This document shows positions 43,074 to 48,451 of a stretch of 48,451 bases of DNA, piece after piece (the first letter of the stretch is position 1; every line of letters begins with the position of its first letter). The translations under genes were made by a program, and so were the position numbers. The DNA lies in NCBI GenBank assembly GCA_035654655.1, contig DASRWI010000023.1:1-48451 (forward strand), read 5' to 3'. A model generated the notes under the pieces. The model was given only the letters and a program-made list of their open reading frames with translations, did no database searches and was not told the origin of the DNA. Source of the stretch: DASRWI01 sp035654655. GTDB lineage: Bacteria; Bacteroidota; Ignavibacteria; Ignavibacteriales; Ignavibacteriaceae.

Positions 43074-44810
43074 ATGAAAAACATTCTAATAGCTATTTGT
43101 ATTACTCTTCTCTCTATCTCATCCTTTGCACAATCATTAGAAGTAAAAATTGACAATCTTGTTAAAAAGTATTCTGACAATAGGCTTTTTAACGGAACAG
43201 TTCTGGTTGCAGATGAATCAGGAGTAGTTTTCAAAAAAGGTTATGGTCTTGCAAATATGGAATGGAATATTCCAAATCAACCTGATGTAAAATTCAGACT
43301 TGGATCTTTGACAAAGCAATTTACCGCTATGGTAATTATGCAGCTTGTTCAGGAAGGGAAAATTCAGCTTGATAAAAAAATAACCGATTACCTTGATTAT
43401 TATAGAAAAGATGTAGGGGATAAAGTTACGATTCATCATTTACTTACACACACATCGGGAATTCCAAGTTATACAGGAAGACCAAACTTTATGCAAGTGG
43501 AAGCAAGAAAATTTTATACTACAGAAAACATTGTGAAGGAGCTTTGTTCAGATGACTTCGAATTTCAACCCGGCACTCAATTTTCTTATAATAATTCAGG
43601 CTATGTAATTCTTGGTGCAATAATCGAAAAAGTTACAGGCAAACCTTATGCTGAAGTACTTCAGGAAAGAATTTTTACTCCGCTTGATATGAAATCCACC
43701 GGTTATGATTTGTCTGAAACTGTATTAAGTAAGAGAGCTGCAGGTTATGAAAAAGCTTTTTCAGAATATAGAAATACATCCTTTCTTGATATGTCAGTTC
43801 CATACTCAGCAGGATCTCTGTATTCAACTGTAGAAGACTTATATAAATGGGACCGTGCTCTTTATACAAATAAGTTATTAAAAAAAGAATTTATGGATGA
43901 ATACTTTAAACCAAGAGTGGAAGCAATGGGTGGGCATTATGCTTTTGGTTGGGCGATTTATAAAAATAAAACTTTTGTTGATGGGAAAGAATTGACTCTT
44001 ACAGCTCACGGTGGCGGAATAAATGGGTTTAATACAATCCTTACTAGAGTAGTTGATGATAAGAAAGTCGTCATACTTCTAAATAATACGGGGCAAACAG
44101 TTTTAAATGCAATTTCAAATTCGATTTTAAATATTCTATATAATAAGGAACCAGGTATCTTTAAGGCGCCAGTTTCAATACATATTGGAGATGTTATTAA
44201 TGAGAAAGGAATTGATGAAGGTATTAAAGAATATAAAAGAATACAAGCTGAAGAACCGGATAAATATATCATCAGAGAAACTGAACTAAACGAATTAGGA
44301 TATTATTATTTAACTAATAAAAAGTTTGATGAAGCAATTGCAGTGTTCAAGTTAAACTCTGAAACTTTTCCTCAATCATTTAATGTTTACGATAGTATGG
44401 GAGAAGCTTTAATGAAAAAAGGAGATAATGAAGGGGCAATTGCAAACTATAAAAAATCATTGGAGTTAAATCCACGCAATACTAATGCAGTAGATATGTT
44501 AAAGAAGTTAGGAGTGGAAGCTGAAGTATCAAAGGATGCAGTAGTTTCACCAACAATATTGAAAACTTATGTAGGAAAATATGAGTTAGACAAAAATTTT
44601 ATTTTCACAATTACTGAAGAAAATGGAAAGTTGTATGTCCAGGCTACAGGTCAACCAAGAGCTGAAATATTTCCTGAATCTGAAACTAAATTTTATGCAA
44701 AAGTAGTTAATGCTCAATTTGTTTTTCAAAAAGATGATAAAGGAAATGTAACCGGATTAACTTTATTTCAGAATGGACAAGAGTTGTTTTCTAAGAAATT
44801 AAATGAATAA
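43074..44810 (+). CDS. Exported class C beta-lactamase-like serine hydrolase with TPRs
   Basis: A 578-residue protein with a signal peptide (residues 1-20, SSFAQ). The serine hydrolase domain (25-375) has SLTK (Ser78, Lys81), SYNNSGY (Tyr172, Asn174) and AHGGGINGF. These are the three motifs of the class C beta-lactamase/penicillin-binding fold. HHLLTHTSGIPSY is the usual landmark of the esterase or D-peptidase branch. A tetratricopeptide segment follows (about 385-480; YDSMGEALMKKGDNEGAIANYKKSLELNP). The end is a small beta domain (YVGKYELDKNFIFTITEENG) like DUF3471. It is periplasmic and likely an esterase or peptidase rather than an antibiotic-resistance enzyme. Confidence 0.9.
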   Translation: MKNILIAICITLLSISSFAQSLEVKIDNLVKKYSDNRLFNGTVLVADESGVVFKKGYGLANMEWNIPNQPDVKFRLGSLTKQFTAMVIMQLVQEGKIQLDKKITDYLDYYRKDVGDKVTIHHLLTHTSGIPSYTGRPNFMQVEARKFYTTENIVKELCSDDFEFQPGTQFSYNNSGYVILGAIIEKVTGKPYAEVLQERIFTPLDMKSTGYDLSETVLSKRAAGYEKAFSEYRNTSFLDMSVPYSAGSLYSTVEDLYKWDRALYTNKLLKKEFMDEYFKPRVEAMGGHYAFGWAIYKNKTFVDGKELTLTAHGGGINGFNTILTRVVDDKKVVILLNNTGQTVLNAISNSILNILYNKEPGIFKAPVSIHIGDVINEKGIDEGIKEYKRIQAEEPDKYIIRETELNELGYYYLTNKKFDEAIAVFKLNSETFPQSFNVYDSMGEALMKKGDNEGAIANYKKSLELNPRNTNAVDMLKKLGVEAEVSKDAVVSPTILKTYVGKYELDKNFIFTITEENGKLYVQATGQPRAEIFPESETKFYAKVVNAQFVFQKDDKGNVTGLTLFQNGQELFSKKLNE

Positions 44811-44906
44811 AATTAGATTGAAATAAAAAATATTTATGTTGGTTTATGCTGGATTAACCATTATTTTTATTAAGTAATTATTTGTATAATTTCTTTGGAA
44901 CGTAAA

Positions 44907-45992
44907 ATGAAAATCAAAGCTTCTGTTCTCTCAATAGTATTGGGGATGTTCTTTTTAGTTATCTCCGGATGCAGTAAAGACAACAATCCTTCAGATCCAG
45001 GAGATGGAGGCGGAGGCGGGGGTGGAGGTTCCTGGAAAGTTTTAGGCAACCTTAATGTAAACCATTCTGTTTATAGTTTAACTTCAGATTTAAATGGCAA
45101 TATTTATGCTGCCGGAGATTTTAGAGATGCCAATGGTTATAGATATGTTGCAAAATGGAATGGTACCACCTGGACTAACATTGGTATGAATGCAAATAAT
45201 ATTATCAGAAAAATCATATCAGATAAAAATGGCAACTTGTATGCTATTGGTGATTTTACTGATGAGAATAATAAATATTATATTGCTAAATATAATGGCA
45301 GCACCTGGACAAAAATTTATGATTATTCTTATCAATATTCAGATGGTGAACAATTTACTGCGATTTATGTTGATGATAATGGTAACTTATATGCAGCAAA
45401 TGGTGCCTTGGATGGATTTCATTTTTATGTAACTAAATGGAATGGTACTGCTCTAAAACCTCTGGGTGCTTTAAATGCAAACTGGGGAATTTTCGCCTTA
45501 ACTATGAATTCAACAGGGATATTATTTGCCGGAGGAAGTTTTACAAATGGCACCAATTATTATGTCGCTCAATTTAATGGCGGAAGTTGGTCAGATGCAG
45601 GTTTTAACGTTGAAAGTGATATTGACCAACTTTGTGCAGATAAACTTGGTAATGTTTATGTTAAAGGTGGTTTTGAAGACAACAATGGAAAATTTATTAT
45701 AGCAAAATTTAATGGCAACAGCTGGACAGATATTGGTCTAAAGGCAAATGGATATATATATAATATGTGTATAGATAAAAATAATAATTTATATGCAGCA
45801 GGTGCATTTACAGATGCTGTATCAAACCACGATGGAAATAAATATGTTGCTAAATGGAACGGTACTTCCTGGAGCAGTTATGGTACTATGGTTGGTTTAG
45901 TAGGGGCTGCTCTTTGTACCGACCCAAGCGGGAAAGTTTATGCAAATGGATTTAATTCTACTAACGGTGTTTATGTAGCTGTTCACGATTAG
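44907..45992 (+). CDS. Propeller lipoprotein with a Gly-rich linker
   Basis: The ATG at 44907 is preferred over an in-frame TTG at 44895, because TGGAA lies eight bases before it. The lipobox is VISGC (Cys22). A DNNPSDPGDGGGGGGGGS tether leads to six or seven repeats of about 43 residues with GNIYAAGDF, AKWNGTTWT, KYNGSTWTKI, QFNGGSWSDAG, KFNGNSWTDIG. This is a beta-propeller built of NGxxW blades. It is anchored in the outer membrane and probably surface-exposed. The ligand is unknown. The gene converges with mgsA on a shared terminator. Confidence 0.82.
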   Translation: MKIKASVLSIVLGMFFLVISGCSKDNNPSDPGDGGGGGGGGSWKVLGNLNVNHSVYSLTSDLNGNIYAAGDFRDANGYRYVAKWNGTTWTNIGMNANNIIRKIISDKNGNLYAIGDFTDENNKYYIAKYNGSTWTKIYDYSYQYSDGEQFTAIYVDDNGNLYAANGALDGFHFYVTKWNGTALKPLGALNANWGIFALTMNSTGILFAGGSFTNGTNYYVAQFNGGSWSDAGFNVESDIDQLCADKLGNVYVKGGFEDNNGKFIIAKFNGNSWTDIGLKANGYIYNMCIDKNNNLYAAGAFTDAVSNHDGNKYVAKWNGTSWSSYGTMVGLVGAALCTDPSGKVYANGFNSTNGVYVAVHD

Positions 45993-46013
45993 AAATAAAA
46001 AATATTAAAAATG

Positions 46014-46041
46014 AAAATCCGGTTTTACGACCGGATTTTTT
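46014..46041. terminator. Bidirectional terminator between propeller lipoprotein and mgsA
   Basis: AAAATCCGGT (46014-46023), loop TTTACG, ACCGGATTTTTT (46030-46041). It has A- and T-runs on both sides and sits between convergent genes. Confidence 0.9.
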
Positions 46042-46042
46042 A

Positions 46043-46528
46043 TTAATTTTCCTGTTCCTCAAAGACGTTCAATTTTCTTTCAATATAATTTGTATATTCT
46101 TCAACCTGAGGAATATAATTATCATAAAAAAATTTTGATGACACCATAAAATCAGCAGTGGCTCTATTGCAGGCAGTAGGAATATTATACAAGACAGCAA
46201 TTCTTAGCAATGCTTTCACATCAACATCGTGAGGATGAGGTTCCATAGGGTCCCAGAAAAATATAATTATATCAACTTTTTTTTCAGCTATTAAAGCTCC
46301 AAGCTGTTGGTCACCACCAAGTGGACCAGATTTTAATTTTTTTATATCAAATTTCATTTTACCATCTTTACCCAACTTTTCTAATAGAGCTTTTTCAACC
46401 ATATTACCTGTGGTTCCTGTACAAATTAATTTATGCTCAATAAGGTCCTTGTAATTCCACTGTACCCATTCAGCTAAATCTTTTTTTCTATTATCATGAG
46501 CAACTAAAGCAATTGATTTACATTCCAT
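46043..46528 (-). CDS. mgsA: Methylglyoxal synthase
   Basis: The 161-residue enzyme turns dihydroxyacetone phosphate into methylglyoxal and phosphate, a bypass that relieves sugar-phosphate stress. The signature is complete: ALVAHDNRKKDL (His11, Asp12), CTGTTGNMVE for phosphate binding, LKSGPLGGDQQLGALI with catalytic Asp73, FFWDPMEPHPHDVDVKALLRI and NIPTACNRATADF. The C-terminus is about ten residues longer than in E. coli. A 41-residue membrane-protein gene ends seven bases before its start, so the two are likely co-transcribed. Confidence 0.95.
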   Translation of the reverse strand: MECKSIALVAHDNRKKDLAEWVQWNYKDLIEHKLICTGTTGNMVEKALLEKLGKDGKMKFDIKKLKSGPLGGDQQLGALIAEKKVDIIIFFWDPMEPHPHDVDVKALLRIAVLYNIPTACNRATADFMVSSKFFYDNYIPQVEEYTNYIERKLNVFEEQEN

Positions 46529-46535
46529 TTTTTGC

Positions 46536-46661
46536 CTAAAATTTATTTTCTTCTTTTATCCAGTTATTTAATTTATCCCAAATAATTACAATCGCAAAGA
46601 TTATCATTGTTGGTATTAAAATTACTAGAATGTTTACAATAGTTTTAAAAAATATTTCCAT
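46536..46661 (-). CDS. 41-residue single-helix membrane protein upstream of mgsA
   Basis: The frame from ATG 46661 has a well-spaced AAGGA eight bases upstream. It reads MEIFFKTIVNILVILIPT, continues as one transmembrane helix (MIIFAIVIIW) and ends DKLNNWIKEENKF. The TAG is seven bases before the methylglyoxal synthase start. Helix, positive/negative tail and ribosome site support a real small protein. Function unknown. Confidence 0.6.
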   Translation of the reverse strand: MEIFFKTIVNILVILIPTMIIFAIVIIWDKLNNWIKEENKF

Positions 46662-46815
46662 ATAATCATTCCTTTATATTTTACATAATACTTATTCATT
46701 ACATAGACAACTTAAATGTTCAATCTGAACAGAGTATTAAGAAATTGTTAAGCTAATATTATCCGCTAAATCATATACTGAATATCACAATTTTATAATC
46801 CACGTATTTTATATT

Positions 46816-46833
46816 TGCAACTAAATGGTTGCA
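46816..46833. promoter_or_regulatory. ArsR-type operator
   Basis: The inverted repeat TGCAAC-TAAATG-GTTGCA (46816-46833) ends four bases before the ATG of the ArsR gene. This geometry and sequence fit the self-regulated operator of ArsR-SRPBCC operons, where the repressor covers the start of its own message. Confidence 0.65.
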
Positions 46834-46837
46834 TATT

Positions 46838-47161
46838 ATGAGACGTGATGTTTTTCAGGCTATTGCGGACCCGACAAGACGCAAAATCTTAATTCTGTTA
46901 GGTTCAAGCGAAATGACGCCTAATGAAATTGCTGAGTATTTTAATATAACGAGGCAGGCAGTGTCAAAGCATATTAAAATTCTTACTGAATGCAATTTAC
47001 TTTTGCAAGAACCTTCAGGCAGAGAAATTTATTATCGTCTTAATGCCGATACGATAAAAGAAGTTGATGACTGGCTTGAACCGTTTCGCTTTATATGGGA
47101 ACAGAGATTTGATGAGTTAGATAAGTTGTTAAGTAAAAGTAATAATAAAAAGAAGGAGTAG
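46838..47161 (+). CDS. ArsR-family transcriptional repressor
   Basis: A 107-residue winged-helix protein from ATG 46838 (a TTG at 46829 would lie in the operator). It starts MRRDVFQAIADPTRRKIL, with the recognition helix in FNITRQAVSKHIKIL and the wing in PSGREIYYRLN. The metal-binding Cys pair of true ArsR is absent. Members with this sequence next to SRPBCC genes form the non-metal subgroup. No ribosome site is visible, so the message may be leaderless or nearly so. The SRPBCC gene follows after four bases. Confidence 0.88.
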   Translation: MRRDVFQAIADPTRRKILILLGSSEMTPNEIAEYFNITRQAVSKHIKILTECNLLLQEPSGREIYYRLNADTIKEVDDWLEPFRFIWEQRFDELDKLLSKSNNKKKE

Positions 47162-47165
47162 TACG

Positions 47166-47657
47166 ATGGAATTCAAAAAAGATATCAAAAACAAAAAGAT
47201 TTTTGTTAAAAGAGAATTCAAAGCTTCACCTGAAGAAGTTTGGAATGCCTGGACTAAGCCTGAACTGCTTGACCAATGGTGGGCACCTAAACCCTGGAAG
47301 GCAAAAACAAAATCAATGGATTTTAGAGAAGGTGGCAAATGGCTCTACTCAATGCAAGGACCTAATGGTGAAGAGCATTTTTCACGCGCAGATTATAAGA
47401 AAATAATTCCTTATAAAAGCTTTACCGGATTAGATTCCTTTGCTGATGCTGATGGGAATATGAATAATGAATTACCTGTTGCTGAGTGGACTTGTACTTT
47501 TGAAAAAATTCCCGGTGGAACTGTTGTGAATGTCGAAATGACTTTCAAGAGTGAAGCTGACCTCAATAAACTTGTTGAGATGGGATTTAAGGAAGGCTTT
47601 GAAGCTGCACTTACTAATCTTGATGATATATTTGAAAAACAAAAATCTTATAGTTAA
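47166..47657 (+). CDS. SRPBCC/AHSA1-domain protein
   Basis: A 163-residue helix-grip protein of the AHSA1 type: FVKREFKASPEEVWNAWTKPELLDQWW, FREGGKWLYSMQGPNG and the C-terminal helix EGFEAALTNLDDIF. The fold holds a hydrophobic ligand. It is cotranscribed with the ArsR repressor upstream (GGAG at the end of arsR serves as ribosome site). The pair is widespread and is thought to respond to an unknown small molecule. Confidence 0.9.
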   Translation: MEFKKDIKNKKIFVKREFKASPEEVWNAWTKPELLDQWWAPKPWKAKTKSMDFREGGKWLYSMQGPNGEEHFSRADYKKIIPYKSFTGLDSFADADGNMNNELPVAEWTCTFEKIPGGTVVNVEMTFKSEADLNKLVEMGFKEGFEAALTNLDDIFEKQKSYS

Positions 47658-47675
47658 ATATTTTCTAATAAATAC

Positions 47676-47698
47676 CGCCGGAGAGTTCCGGCGATTTT
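47676..47698 (+). terminator. Terminator of the ArsR-SRPBCC operon
   Basis: CGCCGGA (47676-47682), loop GAGT, TCCGGCG (47687-47693), then ATTTT. It lies 18 bases after the stop codon. Confidence 0.8.
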
Positions 47699-47768
47699 AC
47701 TTCTGGGTTTAAATTACAGACTGATTGAAAAAATATTTTTATAATCGCAATAAAAATAATGAGAGATT

Positions 47769-48182
47769 ATGAAAAAGATTTTATTTGTATTTATTGTTTT
47801 CTTTTTGTCATTAACCTTTGCCCAAACTCAAAAATACGATCAAACAAAAATAACCACCCTGCTGCAGACTGCATTAGATAAGCAATTTATTCCCGGAAGA
47901 GAACTAATTGTTCAATTAGTTGAACTTCAGCCAAACACAAAATTAGAAAGGCATTGGCATCCGGGTGAAGAATTTCATTATTACCTTGAAGGAGAAGTTG
48001 AGATAAAAATCGGAGATTCAACTTATATAGGAAAACCCGGTATGGTAGGACACGTTCCTTATAAAGCAATACATACTGCTACCGCTTTAGATAAAGGAGC
48101 AAAAATTCTTGTATTTAGAGTTCATTCTGAAGGTGAACCCATGCGTTATCCGGCAGACAGTACTTCAAACAATCATAAATAA
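47769..48182 (+). CDS. Secreted cupin-domain protein
   Basis: A 137-residue protein with a signal peptide (residues 1-19, LTFAQ) and one cupin-2 barrel. Motif 1 is RHWHPGEEFHYYLEGEVEI, with two His and Glu plus the later His as metal ligands; motif 2 is KPGMVGHVPYKAIHTATA. Single-domain cupins of this type bind a metal and a small ligand, and some are isomerases or dioxygenases. Location is periplasmic. A strong palindromic terminator follows. Confidence 0.88.
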   Translation: MKKILFVFIVFFLSLTFAQTQKYDQTKITTLLQTALDKQFIPGRELIVQLVELQPNTKLERHWHPGEEFHYYLEGEVEIKIGDSTYIGKPGMVGHVPYKAIHTATALDKGAKILVFRVHSEGEPMRYPADSTSNNHK

Positions 48183-48220
48183 AAAGATTTTACTACTAAT
48201 CTTGAATTTCTCTTATAAAG

Positions 48221-48244
48221 AACCGCCGGAAATTTCCGGCGGTT
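48221..48244. terminator. Terminator-like perfect palindrome after the cupin gene
   Basis: AACCGCCGGAAA joins directly its reverse complement TTTCCGGCGGTT. The stem resembles that at 47676 (CCGCCGGA/TCCGGCG). Only a weak T-run follows. Confidence 0.65.
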
Positions 48245-48364
48245 GATTATTAAAAATATCATAAATACATATTTCACTTTCCTTCCAACTGCAACAAATG
48301 CTAAAAGAAAAAATTGAACTCAGAATTAACAATTATTTTATATTTGTATAAAAAATTATTAGCG

Positions 48365-48451
48365 TGAGATTGCTTCTTCGTTCGAGGACTCACTCATCGC
48401 AATGACACATGCCTTTTGAGATTGCTTCTTCGTTCGAGGACTCACTCATCG
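48365..48451. repeat. Direct repeat at the window end
   Basis: A 35-base unit (TGAGATTGCTTCTTCGTTCG followed by AGGACTCACTCATCG) occurs at 48365-48399 and again at 48417-48451. The copies are exact and 52 bases apart, joined by CAATGACACATGCCTTT. The second copy reaches the window edge, so more copies may follow. It resembles the intergenic repeat ending GCAATGAC that is common in bacterial genomes and is related in sense to the GAGGAGCGAAGCGAC repeats at 2487 and 3982. Confidence 0.85.

Noticed and set aside
43675..43869. Antisense frame inside the serine hydrolase gene, and similar antisense frames elsewhere
   Set aside because: They lie fully within well-supported genes, have no ribosome sites and show no domain features.
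48365..48451. CRISPR repeat-spacer start
   Set aside because: Only two copies are visible with a 17-base spacer, shorter than any usual spacer, and the sequence resembles a common intergenic repeat.

Overview
The window is AT-rich DNA of a free-living bacterium, most likely from the Ignavibacteriota/Bacteroidota-Chlorobiota lineage. Four secreted proteins end in the type IX secretion (T9SS) sorting domain of the NYPNPFNPST type that is typical of Ignavibacteria. Lipoproteins have short lipoboxes, and most genes carry AAGGA-like ribosome binding sites. No phage, transposase, integrase or CRISPR array is present. One tRNA-Asn is encoded, and no rRNA.

Layout. (1) 1-4050: partial EEP-fold hydrolase, PQQ-propeller lipoprotein, tRNA-Asn and an M19-type dipeptidase. 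(2) 4063-12281: seven consecutive minus-strand genes, tightly packed apart from one 94-nt gap: lipid kinase, a fusion of an ICMT/PEMT-like methyltransferase with a BtaA-like aminocarboxypropyl transferase, a YghO-like GNAT, a fold-type III PLP decarboxylase, a class II aldolase, and a FtsX/MacB/DevC-like ABC permease with its ATPase. This is the best candidate for an undescribed system: synthesis and export of an amino-acid-headgroup (betaine-like) lipid. (3) 12405-19781: alpha/beta hydrolase, folE, a secreted helical protein, a frameshifted DHFR-family gene, a hybrid histidine kinase followed by a KaiB homologue without KaiC, a DUF305 protein with a shifted C-terminus and a DUF2254 membrane protein. 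(4) 20000-28718: a mosaic region. An AraC/FG-GAP/GNAT segment is preceded by a 41-nt copy of the 5' end of the ICL/PEP-mutase gene that follows it. A multi-PAS kinase/CheY pair is followed by a decayed 3' end of the yjdJ gene that precedes it. (5) 29253-40717: T9SS cargo proteins, katG, small lipoproteins, a DUF4256 protein, two fields of short palindromic repeats, and an M4 metalloprotease preceded by a small lipoprotein that may be its inhibitor. (6) 40853-42894: an ATP-grasp ligase translationally coupled to a HExxH protein. (7) 43074-48182: class C serine hydrolase with TPRs, propeller lipoprotein, methylglyoxal synthase with a 41-residue membrane protein upstream, an ArsR-SRPBCC operon with a visible operator, and a secreted cupin.

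Two small membrane-protein genes (37535-37711 and 46536-46661), two decayed gene ends, one frameshifted gene and one shifted C-terminus were found by reading the sequence directly. Family assignments rest on motif recognition; no database search was run.
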